Positions 1 to 11,299 of a stretch of 64,000 nucleotides of DNA are shown here, one piece after another. The stretch's first letter is position 1; every line of letters starts with the position of its first letter. Made by a program: the position numbers and the translations under genes. The notes below the pieces were generated by a model that was given only the letters and a program-made list of their open reading frames with translations, did no database searches and was not told where the DNA came from. Source of the stretch: Ligustrum vulgare (lineage: Eukaryota; Streptophyta; Magnoliopsida; Lamiales; Oleaceae); contig OY743174.1 in assembly GCA_963555705.1 (NCBI GenBank), forward strand, positions 24,865,608 to 24,929,607, read 5' to 3'.

Positions 1-68
1 TAAAAATTAGTACGCATGTCAAAATTAAGTATTTTACTTATATATGTATTGCATCGTTTATGTTTCAG

Positions 69-2315
69 TCAAGACTCCAGCGAAAGTAGGTTGCATGAGG
101 AAATTGTAACTTATTTAAAAAATATGTTGGACGAGCACAACGTACTTGTGAAGACGTTCAGGATGGTTCGAGAGACTATGCGTCAAGAGGAATTAAAAAA
201 TGTTAGGCTCAGGCTAATTAGACAACGGAAGGATGATGGTCGGCGTTACAATCTTCCAGAGAAAGACGACATTGCACTATTGATTGTCGGTGATTTTGAA
301 ACCATTACAGGTGATCGGGATATTATCATTGAGACTCGCACTGGTTTGTTGCAACGAATAACTGAATTGCATCCATCATATATGGGTTTGCAATATCCGT
401 TGCTTTTTTTGTTTGGTCAAGATGGTTACAGAGAAGATATTTCACTAGAAGAATCGACCGGTAGAACAATCGGTGGTCGAAAATGTGTGTCAATGAGAGA
501 ATATTTTTCGTATCGATTACAAGAAAGAGATAATGAATCACCGAATATTTTATTCTCTAGGAGGTTATTCCAGCAGTTTTTGGTAGATGCATATTCAATG
601 GTTGAGACTTCACGTCTAACTTATGTACGCACCCATCAAAAAGAATTGAGATGTCATATGTACCAGGGATTAGCTGATGCACTGGTACGTGGTGAAACAA
701 ATCATGCAATGCACGGAAGAAGAATTTATTTACCGTCGTCATATACTGGTAGTGCGCGATACATGATCCAGAACTATCAAGATGCTATGGCTATATGTCG
801 ATGGGCAGGATATCCAAATTTGTTTATTACATTTACGTGTAACCCGAAATGGCTGGAGGTTGTTCGATATCTTCAGAAAAGAGGGTTAAAACCAGAGGAT
901 CGGCCGGATATATTGTGTCGAGTGTTTAAGATGAAGCTAGATTTACTTATGAAAGATCTTCGGCAGAATGAGATTTTTGGTCCAGTGAGATCAGGTGATA
1001 ACCATATAGATGAATATATTATATTTTTACATTCCGATTTTTTTTTTAATAACTTAAAGTAAAAATAATTTTGACATATATGATGGATATGTTTTTAGCT
1101 ATCTACACAATAGAGTTTCAGAAGCGAGGTATGCCACATGCACATATTTTGCTTTTCCTTACTCAAGATGTGATGTATGCAAATGGGGTGGACATTAACA
1201 ATATAATTTCAGCTGAAATTCCTGATAAGTCGATCGACCCTGACTACTATGTGGCAGTTAAAGATCTTATGATTCATGGTCCATGTGGTACAATGCGACG
1301 GGACTCTCCTTGCATGTCTAATGGTCGATGCACTAAACGGTATCCTAAAAAATTAACAGAACACACAGTTGTTGATGAAACTGGATATCCAATTTATAGA
1401 AGGCGTGACAACGGAAGGACTGTCAACAAGAATGGTATAGAGCTTGATAATGGATATGTTGTTCCTCATAATCGGTATCTATTGATGAAGTATGCAGCTC
1501 ATATCAATGTTGAATGGTGCAATCAGTCTCGATCCATTAAATATCTATTCAAGTATGTCAACAAAGGGCATGATCGGGTGACTGCAACATTTTATCAAAG
1601 CGCTGATCGTGAAGGACGTACAGATACAGTGGATGAGATAAAAATGTACTTAGACTGCAGATATATCTCACCATGTGAAGCTTGCTGGCGGTTGTTTGGT
1701 TACGATATTCACTTTAGGGATCTCCCTGTTGAACGTTTGTCATTTCACCTCCATAATGAGCAGTGTATTTTCTTTAATGATAATGATAACATCGAGGAAG
1801 TCCTAAATCGTCAAACTGCTAGGCAAAGTATGTTTACTGCATGGATGGATGCTAATAAGAAATATATTGAAGCTAGAGGCTTGACATATGCAGAATTTCC
1901 AACCAAATTTGTTTGGAAAGCAGATAAAATGGAGTGGCAGCCCAGAAAGCCAGGTTTCTCAATTGGCCGTATCTTCTATGTTGCTCCTGGTCAAGGAGAG
2001 ATGTATTATTTAAGGACTTTATTGAACGTGGTTCGTGGACCGACTTCATATGACGATATTATGTGTGTAGAGGGAGTGCAGTACACATCTTTCAGAGAGG
2101 CTTGCTATGCCTTAGGTTTTCTTGACGACGATAAGGAGTACATAGATGGTATTGCTGAAGCTAGCCATTGGGGATCGGCTCATTCTTTGAGAAGTCTGTT
2201 TGCAACATTATTGATGTCAGAATCACTATCTCGGCCTGAGTTCTTTGGAATGCGTGCTGGCAGTATATGTCAGATGACATACTATACATTCGGAGAAGGA
2301 TTTTAGGACACGAAG
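69..2315 (+). pseudogene. Helitron Rep domain (HUH endonuclease) portion of RepHel, broken
   Basis: This is the replication initiator part of the Helitron transposase, which nicks and transfers a single strand in rolling-circle transposition. The window starts in an intron whose acceptor (TTTCAG) ends at 68. Exon 1 runs 69-994 and a GT-AG intron at 995-1098 splices phase 1 into AIYTIEFQKRG. The HUH motif is read as PHAHILLF (about 1130-1155), and the two-tyrosine region is IKYLFKYVNKG (about 1535-1570). A one-base loss near 2242 turns the expected reading PEF-WNACWQYMSDDILYIRRR into a terminating frame that stops at 2306. The corrected frame reaches a donor at 2316. The exon-intron model is my inference from reading-frame continuity. 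Confidence 0.8.
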
Positions 2316-2454
2316 GTATTTTATATTCAGCTCTTATCTATCATAAGTAAAAAATGAATTATTGACATGCAATTTGTCTACTTGATTTTAGTCATTTAAA
2401 TATGAACATAAAAATGCAATGACAAGTACTACGGGATTTTTTTTTTTCTACCAG

Positions 2455-4048
2455 GATTGCAGTTGACCGATGAAGAAATTCAAAACTTGACTCTTGTGGA
2501 GATTGAAAAGATTTTGCGAAGTAGAGGTAAAAGTTTGCGTGATTTTGGTGGGATCCCTTATCCGATAGAATGTGATGAATCACTTCGTCTTAATAGACTT
2601 GTGTACGATGAGTTGAGATACGACAGAATGTCTTTGCTGGATGAACATAAACAATTATTGCATATGTTGACAAATGAGCAAAAAAATGTATACAATACAG
2701 TCATGCAATCTGTTGAATCAGGTGAAGGAGGTGTTTATTTCCTATATGGTTGCGGTGGAACCGGCAAAACATTTATATGGAATACGCTTTCAGTTGCCTT
2801 GCGTTCAAATGGTGAGATAGTTTTGAATGTTGCATCAAGTGGTATAGCTTCTCTTCTCCTGCCTGGTGGGCGAACTGCTCACTCAAGATTTGCTATTCCA
2901 TTAAATAACAATGAAGACTCGACATGCAACATTTCTCAGGGAAGCGAACTTGCAGAGCTTATAGTAAAAACAAAGCTTATAATATGGGATGAGGCACCAA
3001 TGATGCATAGATATTGTTTTGAGGCTCTTGACAGAACTCTACGTGATATCTTAAGATTACACAATCCATGTAGCTGCAATCAACCATTTGGTGGTAAGAC
3101 AGTTGTGTTTGGAGGTGATTTCCGCCAAATTCTACCAGTTATTCCAAAAGGGACTAGACAAGATATTGTGCTCGCAACAATCAATTCATCACACTTATGG
3201 ACACATTGCAAGGTTTTGAGACTTACACAAAATATGAGACTCCAAAACATTGGCGACGATGATCATGGACTCGAGTTAAAAACATTCGCTGAGTGGATAT
3301 TGAGTATAGGTGACAGGACTTTCGGAATTGACGATGATGGTCATGCAAGAATAGAGGTGCCAAATGACCTACTGGTAGATGTGTTGGAAAAACCCGTCAA
3401 ATCCATTGTTGAAAGTACATATCCATCATTTTCTGGTAACATGGATGATGTTTCATGTTTGAAGGGAAGAGCTTTACTTGCACCAACACTTGATCTTGTG
3501 GATAACATAAATGAATACATGGTCTCGATTAATCAGTGTGATGGTCAGACTTACTTGAGCTCAGATACTTTGTGTAGAGCAGAGAATAGTACAGGTTTGT
3601 TTGAAGATATTCATTCAACAGAATTCTTGAATGGTATAAAGTGTTCAGGTGTGCCTGCCCATGAATTGAAGCTGAAGGTGGGGGTGCCGGTCATGCTTCT
3701 GCGAAACATTGACCATTCTGCAGGTTTGTGCAACGGAACAAGGTTAATCATTACAAAACTTGGTCATCGTGTTCTTGAAGCAAAAATCATGTCTGGAAGT
3801 AATGAAGGGGACAAAGTAGTTATACCAAGATTGTCGTTGACTCCATCTGATGTAAGATTACCTTTCAAGTTCAACAGGAGACAGTTCCCATTGATTGTGT
3901 CGTACGTATGACTATCAATAAGAGTCAAGGTCAATCACTCTCACATGTCGGACTATTCCTAAAAAAACCAGTTTTCAGTCATGGGCAGTTTTACGTAGCA
4001 GTGTCTAGAGTTACAAATCGTGCTGGTCTGAAGATATTGATTTGTTGA
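2455..4048 (+). pseudogene. Helitron PIF1-like DNA helicase portion of RepHel, frameshifted at the C-terminus
   Basis: This is an SF1B helicase of the PIF1/RRM3 type fused to Rep in plant Helitrons. The exon begins after an intron at 2316-2454 (AG at 2453-2454), giving GLQLTDEEIQNLTLVEIE. Walker A is GCGGTGKT (about 2750-2773) and Walker B is IIWDEAPM (about 2980-3003), with the later GGDFRQILPVIP motif present. The long frame stops at 3911 because one base is missing in the expected [11 protein letters not shown]. The downstream frame 3908-4048 reads [18 protein letters not shown] and then [19 protein letters not shown], the terminal helicase motifs. Only the frameshift separates the two, so loss of function is recent. 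Confidence 0.85.
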
Positions 4049-5287
4049 CGATGACAACTTCCACCGCCTCCACCGGCTTTCGTCCACCAGAGGAGTCACC
4101 CTAGGACACCGTTTGATCCAGAAGAGCGTCATAGTGACTGCGAATCCTCATCCTTCGTGGTTGATGATGTTGAATGCACCGCTTCTTCGTCTTGTAAAAA
4201 GCTCTTGCTATTGGTTCTTTATGAGATGCCACCTGTAATGCCGTTGAGGGCCAGGTTTTCTTGAATTTCACTACGGTAACATACCACTCATTTAACCACC
4301 CACTACGTTAGAACCCCTTCGATAACCATAAAAAACTGTCCTTAAAAATCGTCTATATATTGATGATTTTAAATCTTTGCCAAATATTCTATTCACATAC
4401 AGATTCTATTCCAAATTAAAAATTGAATTGAAGATTCTCAGTATCTCTTCTGCTTTTATTAATATATAGATTTCGTGGAATTCACAATTTTTTCAGTTAT
4501 GCCTTTTAATTTGGTTAAATTCTAATTTAAATATAGCCCTAGTTTGGTATAAATTAAAATTAAGTTTTTAGTAAATCAATATCTATATTCTTTTATATTC
4601 TATTCTTTCTATTCTTTTCTATATATAAAAGTAGAAGTGAGGAGAGGAGAGAGAAGCATTAAATATCATATTTCCTCCAAAATGCACTTACAATTTTTGA
4701 AAGAAAAAAACTAAAATAAAAATAGAATAAAGATTTCAATAGAAAAATTCACCAACTCATAATCTATATCTATCTTTATTTTTTACATTTTAATAGTAAT
4801 GGTAATAGAATATTATTATTTTATTCATTTTACGAATAAAGAAACATTTACTCATTTGGAGATAAAATTAAATACACAAAAAATATAACAATAATATTCT
4901 TTAATTTCTAAATCACCAATTATGGTTGTTAATCTTATTTATTATATTAGATTTTATTTCAAAATATTTCAACATATAAAAAATAATATAAAAATAACTT
5001 ATTTAGAAGAAGAAAGTTTAACAAAAAAATAATAAATAAATAAAAATATATTTTTTAAAGGAGAAAAACAATTTTAAAAAGAAAAAGTAAAATCATATAA
5101 AGATCAGAATTTCCTAATTTTGTACATGTTGCATTTCTTATTTTGATTAGTGTTGCCTTTTTTAAAGTTTTGAATTTGATAATATTTTATGTTAAAAAGC
5201 TATTGTATCGTGTTTTTATTTGGTATAATTGTATAATTAAAATATTTTCATAAATTTTGATCGAAATCACTATAACAAACATATTCC
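4049..5287 (+). other. Helitron 3' noncoding region, AT-rich
   Basis: There is no coding sequence here. The first 250 bases still look like decayed exon or 3' untranslated sequence, and the rest is AT-rich. Pyrimidine-rich starts of Helitron type occur at 4582 (TCTATATTC after A) and 4619 (TCTATATATAAAAG), so a second, non-autonomous Helitron of about 740 bp ending at 5319 is possible. Confidence 0.4.
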
Positions 5288-5320
5288 CGTGCTATGCATC
5301 GCACGTGTGAAAATACTAGT
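5288..5320 (+). other. Helitron 3' terminus: hairpin plus CTAG
   Basis: The stem CGTGC (5288-5292 region) and GCACG (5301-5305) enclose a short loop. An 11-base spacer, CTAG at 5316-5319 and host T at 5320 follow. This is the standard transposition terminator of plant Helitrons. Similar termini are found at 15450, 35373 and 36246 in this window. Confidence 0.75.
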
Positions 5321-5394
5321 AGACTTAAAATCCGGTTGTGGAAGCTAGAGATGAGCAAATTCATCGTCAAATCTTCAAATCAAATCAAACTATA

Positions 5395-5640
5395 AATGAT
5401 TTAAGCTCAATTTGTTCAAAGCTTTGTGTTTAAAAATATGTTTTTTATATTCTCGAAATAATATATGTGGTTGAAAAGATGAGAGATAAAATATGTGATT
5501 AATAAATGATTTGAGAGATTGTGTTGTTAAAAATATGTTTTCCAAACAGAAGCTTAGTTTGATTCAATTACAATTGTGAAATGGTTCGATTTGTTTAGGA
5601 AAAATTTTATATCGAACAGTTTGATTTGTGTTTCAATCGT
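5395..5640 (+). repeat. Dispersed MITE-like repeat, family M copy
   Basis: The core, which reads approximately as an ATGTGTGGTTAAAAAG block, a TGATTTGAGAAATTGTG block and a TATAAATTGTAATCATT block, recurs many times in the window. Clear copies are near 18310-18480, 29994-30178, 31986-32140, 34535-34650 and 36990-37100. Minus-strand copies are near 21600-21735, 28755-28860 and 32140-32255. This copy is diverged and has no clear ends. Confidence 0.5.
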
Positions 5641-5826
5641 CAAAATCACAATTTCAAACTGTCAACCCACTAAGTTCTAAAAATTATAAGAAAAATAAAA
5701 AACAAAGGTAGACGTCTAGTTTTTAAAAATGCAGCACGCTTAAGTTTACAATTTCAAATCCAACGAATGTTATTATCCAATGAAACCAATTAGCCTATGT
5801 TGCATGTTGGGGAGTCCATGACTTAG

Positions 5827-7310
5827 CTAGAATGCCCTTGCATCTTTTGTGTGAGAAGGAAGCTTCATATACCCTTTGGGAGTCGGATTGGCAAAAGAGA
5901 CATAGTCCATATAGCTCTTTGGACTGTAACCTTTCAAGGAAATCGCTAGTTTGGCTCTAACCCTATCGATCCCAAGGTAGGTCTGATCTATGTCTAGATT
6001 GAGCCGGAATGATCCAGCTCTTTCACCAACAATGGCGTGTGGAGAAACATTAGCAGAATATGGCAGGTCCCTAGGCGGCATAGTCTGCCTAGGCCTTTTT
6101 AGAGGAGGAGGTGGAGGTGGAGGTGGAATCTGATCTGATTTCTGAGGAGGCGACTTCCTCGTCGGCTGTTTATCACCGACCACCTTTTCGAGCTACAGCC
6201 TCGGCCAAAGCTTTCTTCTTGTCCTTTATTGACAACATTTTTCTCTTTCCTTTTCGAGTTGACATCAAACATGAAGAGAAATTCATAAGTATTCACATCG
6301 GTTCAATAAAAAAAATAGTCAAGCTTGACTCAAACAAATGTTCTTCAGTGAGCAGTTCTTTAATAGAACTGAACCAATCAGGCTGCTCTTTGAAGGCAAT
6401 GATTTTTTGAATAGACTCCTTGCTCAATTCAGGTTCCCTCACCTCTGGAAAAAATGAAATGATTAATATTAGAGTTTTTCAGTTCAAATATATTAGCGAG
6501 GTGGATACTTAGTTTATCTTTGTATCGAACTGGAATTGAAGAGCTGAGTTCATCAGCTCGAGGAGGACTCATCTAATTTCCTCCAACATAAACCACCTCT
6601 CCTTCCACCAACGGATTGATTCTGGCAGATCTATAATTAATCTCTCTTTAAACATGTGTCATGTCATGGCGTAAAACCACCCCTTAGTCTTACCATCAGC
6701 CCGAAATTGATAAGCAAAATTGAACTCATTATATAAGGGATCTTCATAACCTATTCAGTTGAACATGGAGATATAACCTAGGATATATCGCAATCCGATG
6801 GGAGTGAATTTGGGTTAGGGAGACCCCCCAAGATCAAAGATAATCAGTTATGATGTATGGGAGGGGTAGCCTCAAACCGACATCAAGCATTTGGTAGTTA
6901 ATAGAAACACACCCATGAGGTGGTTGGTCGGCTTGCTCAAAGTTTTCGGGTAGAAAGAAGTGGACATAGTCAGGGATATGGTATTTATTTTTCACAAGAC
7001 TAGTTCTTCTTCTGAAGCTTTAGATCTGAAATGCTTGCAGGAAAAATTCAGAACTGTAATTGGAGTATGGAGGGGGTCGTCTGAAGGAATGAGAAGAAGG
7101 AAATTGAAACGAACTGGAAATGATAGTGCGAGATGAGGTGACCATAGTGAGAGGAACAGCCTGAGAAACCTTTCTCTCCGCCTCGTCCCGAAAAATTTAG
7201 TTTCTTTACTTTCATGACACGTTCCATTCGGTTCAAGTTCTTTATCCTTATCATATGACCTCACATAACCCTCACTACTTCCCACACTTCCACTCATTTC
7301 AACTACCAAA
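5827..7310 (-). pseudogene. Decayed retroelement or transposon gag-like gene
   Basis: Read on the minus strand, 6540-6880 gives scattered but continuous protein-like sequence in shifting frames, including GRADGKTKGWFYAMT-like and ERLIIDLPESIRWWKERWF stretches. These resemble the gag-like proteins of plant LTR elements. A 118-residue open frame at 5827-6183 (N-terminal KSPPQ, run of eight prolines, then LNLDIDQTYLGIDRVRAKL) may be its C-terminal part. A possible start (MSGSVGSSEGYVRSYDKDKE) is near 7300. Frames are broken by several stops and shifts. I do not recognise the exact family. Confidence 0.4.
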
Positions 7311-7994
7311 AAACACGACCAGGGTCCTTTCAAAAATTTGAAGTTATAAAAAAAGAGAGAGAAGAGAAAGAGGCGAAATGAATAACCTCTCACCTTACAA
7401 CACTACATGAAAGTAGGAATTAAGAACGAACTCAACTTCAGTTCGATTTGCATGTGTGGATATTAGCTCGGCAATAATTTGTGTAGAATTAGAGAATTTT
7501 CATAAGAAAAAAGGAGGAAAATGAGCCCCTTATATAAGGAGAGGAAAGAGAAAAGCAACCCAACAGTCAGATTGAAAAGACGCATCATCATAATGATGAA
7601 GGCTGCACATATACCTTGGTTTGACTCCACTGTTGAAAACCGACATATGTCAAAAGCTATTTTGGGATTTGTGAAATAAGTTGTCAACATTGATGAATGG
7701 CAGTTGGTTAATTTCAAGATCCGTCCTCGAAATCTTCAAACCGATCTCGAGAGGACATTTGTTGTATATCGAGCTGAGGTGGAACATGGATTGCGCTGGT
7801 CAAAGAGTTAACGATCAACGTATCGCTCAAAATTGATGATGCTAACTAGAAAATAATTCAAGCCGATTCTAAAGTCGGTTGACCGTCTCCAAAATCAACG
7901 AGCAGAAGAGGAAATAAAATCACATCTCCGTCCCCGCCGCAAAACCATCTCCGATTTATAAGTTCAATTAAAAAATCCAAACAAATCAAAAGTG

Positions 7995-8145
7995 ACCTAA
8001 ACCACCTAATGAAAACCACGTAGTAATTGTAGCCACGTAACCTACAAAAGATTGACATGACCCAAGAACGCCAAAAGAATCATGATTTAAGGATTGAATC
8101 AAGCAACCAACACAATCAATTGATATGTTGACCTCTTAATGGGAT
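7995..8145 (-). repeat. LTR fragment, 3' (R/U5) end of a gypsy LTR
   Basis: On the minus strand this matches the last part of the LTRs at 23517-24355, 56393-57253 and 10512-11276. The shared features are a GGTCAATATATC-like block, TTGGTTGCTTG, GGCGTTCTTGGGTC and CTACAATTACTACGTGG. It stops abruptly at 8145, where different sequence begins. Confidence 0.55.
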
Positions 8146-8189
8146 CCAAGGTAGGAGATTAAAGGAGAAACAAAGATATGGGCAATGCC

Positions 8190-8324
8190 ACGACAATCTA
8201 CATGGGAAAATGAGCAAGTTTCATGTTGGGCCCAAATCGAAAATCAAACCGGATTAAGTTGTTTCAAAAGGGGCGAAAAATCAGCCGAAGTTGAACCACG
8301 CGATCACATAAGGTGGTATCAGAG
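8190..8324 (+). repeat. LTR fragment and primer binding site
   Basis: The segment holds the conserved LTR motif CAAGTTTCATGTTGG (8215-8229). TGGTATCAGAG at 8314-8324 is complementary to the 3' end of initiator Met-tRNA and is the usual primer site of plant LTR elements. Most of the LTR between the two is missing (about 85 bp remain), including any palindrome array. The gag fragment that follows belongs to this element. Confidence 0.6.
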
Positions 8325-8728
8325 TTTGGATCTAAATTTAGTTCTTGATATTTCATGAATTTTCTTGAGTTTTCTTGCTTTACTTGTTCTTCGTGCTAGT
8401 CAATTTTTTTCCTTAGTTTTGATCCATAAAAATCATTCCAAAAATCTCAAAAGTGTTTTTCATGTACATTTCTCATCCAAATCTAATTCCCTTTTTTCTG
8501 CCATAATCGTAGTCAAATTTTCTAACAGTTCAAAAAAAAATTCCAAAAATTGTTGGAAAATTTAAAAAATTCAAAGAATTTCTCAATTTTTGAATTTCTT
8601 CATGTCTCCATAAATTTCTTATTTGTGATCCTTGATAGGTTCTTGACTGATATTGGAAAGAGAATTTTGAGTGATACACAAGTGATAAATTTTGTGAGGA
8701 ATTTTATCTCATTTTCTTGCTATTAACC

Positions 8729-9300
8729 ATGTCTCATAGGGAAAAATCTTCATCAATGAGTGATGAACAGAAAATTAAATTGATTGAAGCCATGGAGGCA
8801 CAATTTGATAAATTCTTGGCTATGATGGATGAAAGAGAAGCACGATTATGAAAGGAGCAATCTCAAGCGGATTCTAGAGCTAGGAGGGATAAGATGCGCG
8901 AATCCAATACTAGGGGTGGAGATGAGGTTGATGAAAGGCCATTGAAATGAAAGGAGACATCAAAACGAGAGAGCATTGATCATATTCCAAAGAGGATGGA
9001 GGAACCAACAATCAAAGGTAATTATGCTTCCGAGTCCAAGCCTCTTAAGGATAGAACTGTTAAGTGTTTTAAATGTTTGGATTTGGGTCACATTGCATTT
9101 CAATGTCCACATAAAAAGGTTAGGTGTGATGTGAAAGTTGTTCCTGGAGATAAAGTTTAAAAAATGTCTAAATTAAAGAATGCTCATGATGGTGATTAAT
9201 TGAAGAATGTTGTAGTGGATGAGTCACTTGTTAATAGATGTGCTCTTAACATTAGACGTAAGGTGGATGTTGTGAATAATGTGGAGGAGTAAAGGGATAA
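8729..9300 (+). pseudogene. gypsy gag fragment with CCHC zinc knuckle, decayed
   Basis: The start reads MSHREKSSSMSDEQKIKLIE, typical of the N-terminus of plant gypsy Gag. Stops occur after EARL and KGDERPLK. The matrix/capsid region seen in the other elements (SDPEAYLEWEKK) is missing, so an internal deletion is inferred. The zinc knuckle CFKCLDLGHIAFQC is encoded at 9065-9106. The following LVNRCALNIRRKVDVVNN matches the start of the protease region in element C (LVNRRVLNSRTKMVEIDEQ). The fragment ends at a junction near 9300 with an oppositely oriented gag. Confidence 0.7.
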
Positions 9301-9360
9301 TATTTGGATAGTATTAATCCAAATAATGTTGTAATTCAACTACATTAGCTATATCCCTAT

Positions 9361-10020
9361 TCAATCATTCAAAAATAGGGCCATATTAGCCTCCCTATCC
9401 TCCTCCACATTAGCTCTAATTATAAAAAAACTCCATCTCCTTATAAATGTCCTCCACACTCTTGGATCCTTGGTATAGACTTTGCAATTTTTTATGAAGC
9501 TCCCGATGATAATGACTTGGAACGAATATCCTCCTCATGATAGCTTTTAATTCATTCCAAGTACTAATGGGCCTCTCACGACTCCCCTGCCTAGAAGTCA
9601 CCATTTGATCCCACCAAGTAATAGCATATTTGGTGAATTCAAGTACCGCAACCTTACCCTTTTTCTCCTCCGAGTAATTGTAGCAATCAAATATCAATTC
9701 AATCTTCTTTTCCCACTCCAAGTATGCTTCTGGATCACTCATACCCTTGAATGAAGGAATTTTCATTTTGATATTGCTCATGCTACGATTCACTCTATCC
9801 CCAACAAGATCTCCACCCTCATTTCATGCCTAACTCCTTTATCTATAAGTGCTCCATCATCAAAATCACTAACTTCTTCAGACTCATCAATCACCTCTAC
9901 CCTACGTCCTCTCCCACCTTGCCTCCTCACATTGCGTACTTTCCTAGGTTGTTCTAACCTTTCTAACCTACCCCTCACATCCCCAAACAGCCCCTCAAAT
10001 CGTATCATTTCTTCCGACAT
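9361..10020 (-). pseudogene. gypsy gag fragment (capsid region), decayed
   Basis: The minus strand reads MSEEMIRFEGLFGDVRGRLE (from 10020), a frameshift near 9790, and then SDPEAYLEWEKKIELIFDC, YAITWWDQMV and RKIFVPSHYHREL-like capsid sequence to 9416. After another frameshift it continues as RANVEEDREANMALFLN to about 9361. It is close to the Gag of element A (57818-58603). Protease and everything downstream are absent. Confidence 0.75.
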
Positions 10021-10511
10021 GTTGGCTCAATCGTTGTTTTTTGTAGTAATTTAAGTCTCACATGTTTTCACTTGTGTATCGCTCAATTTTGGATTTTTCC
10101 CTCTATTAGTCTCACATCTCTTGCCTCTTTCCACTCAATAGCTTTCGCGCAAATGCTTTAAAAAATGAACCTGAACTCAAACAAGTATCAACCTCGAAGA
10201 ATTCAAAACTAAGGTATGAGTGAAAATTTAATAATTGTTGTGAAGACTCAATGAAAGAATGACAAGGAATTGACACTTTGATTGGGAATAGAATTAATTT
10301 AAGAAAACAATTCTTGAAATCAATTTTTTTTGCTCGAAAATTCAACGACGACAACAGCGAAACAAATGAAATTTAAATAACGACTTTTGAAGTTTTTGGA
10401 ATACTTTTCTAGATCAAAGACTCAAGAATTGGAAGAACGCAAAGAACGAAAATAAATAACTCAAGAATGAAAGAAAGACATAACCTTGATTTTTTTTTTT
10501 AGCCTAAGCTC

Positions 10512-11276
10512 TGATGCAAACTACGTAGCAATAATAGCATGCAACCTACAAAAATTGACACGGCCCAAGAATGCCAAAAGAATCACGATTTATGAATTGA
10601 ATCAAGCAACCAACAAAATCAATTGATATGTTGACCTCTTAATTACAACCACAATCTCACCCAAGTTTGAATGCTATAAGAATTAATCTTGCAAGTTCGG
10701 ATTTTATTCAATGAATAATAAGTTTTGAAAGCAAAATAGCCTCTCGATATTATCTCAAGTTGTGTAAAGAAAACAAAACATAATGAAACCCTATAAAACC
10801 CTAAGGGATGAATTTTGGTTGTAGAATTCAACTAGAAAACTAACTTAATTGGAAAAGGAAATTAAATAAACTAAAATCTGTGTCAAATCCGCGATCAGGC
10901 CTGCTGCGATAACCATGCGATCGCATGGTAGAACTTGGCAGAATCGCATGGCAATGTCCTTTTTACATCTGCCTATATTTATACACCCCCATGCAATCGC
11001 CCAGTCATCTATACTGCGCAATTGCGCAGCATTTCCGGTTGGTCCAGAACTTCATCAACATGAATCACATTGTTCCATTTGACTTTCGGACTCGAGTTCA
11101 ACATGAAACTTGCTTCTTTGCTTGCCAAGAAGACGTTGTTGTCCAACATGAAACTTGCTTCTTTGCTCGAGTCCAACATGAAACTTGCTTCATTGCTTCG
11201 CCCATTAATAACTGTTGTTCGAGTCCCGTTGATCGTGGACGATGATCTCATAATCCGATCATGTGCGGAGTGATCA
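10512..11276 (-). repeat. gypsy LTR (family D) of the minus-strand gag fragment
   Basis: On the minus strand the LTR starts TGATCACTCC (11276) and ends GTTTGCATCA (10512), giving the TGAT...ATCA ends seen in families A and C. The conserved CAAGTTTCATGTTGG motif is present three times in tandem (about 11097-11120, 11143-11167 and 11172-11196) plus a degenerate copy near 11050. In place of TTACGGCCGTAA it has the 16-bp palindromes CCATGCGATCGCATGG (10913-10928) and CTGCGCAATTGCGCAG (11024-11039), with degenerate GCGAT-type half sites between them. The R/U5 part matches the other LTRs. The primer site next to it is deleted. Confidence 0.7.
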
Positions 11277-11299
11277 TATACAAATATGAGTAAGTCATT

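Larger units (their letters stand above)
1..5319 (+). mobile_element. Helitron, autonomous type, 5' end outside the window
   Basis: The body carries a Rep (HUH) domain followed by a PIF1-like helicase, the diagnostic pair of autonomous plant Helitrons. The right end shows the expected terminus: a short GC-rich hairpin (arms CGTGC/GCACG near 5288-5305) and then CTAG at 5316-5319 followed by T, which fits insertion between A and T. The left end lies before base 1. A caveat is that 4582-5319 could be a separate short Helitron (A followed by TCTATATTC at 4581), in which case the RepHel element would end before it. Two frameshifts make this copy unlikely to be autonomous now. Confidence 0.8.

Noticed and set aside
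995..1098. Frameshifting gap between the two Rep frames
   Set aside because: GT-AG borders and clean phase-1 joining to AIYTIEFQKRG make an intron the simpler explanation.
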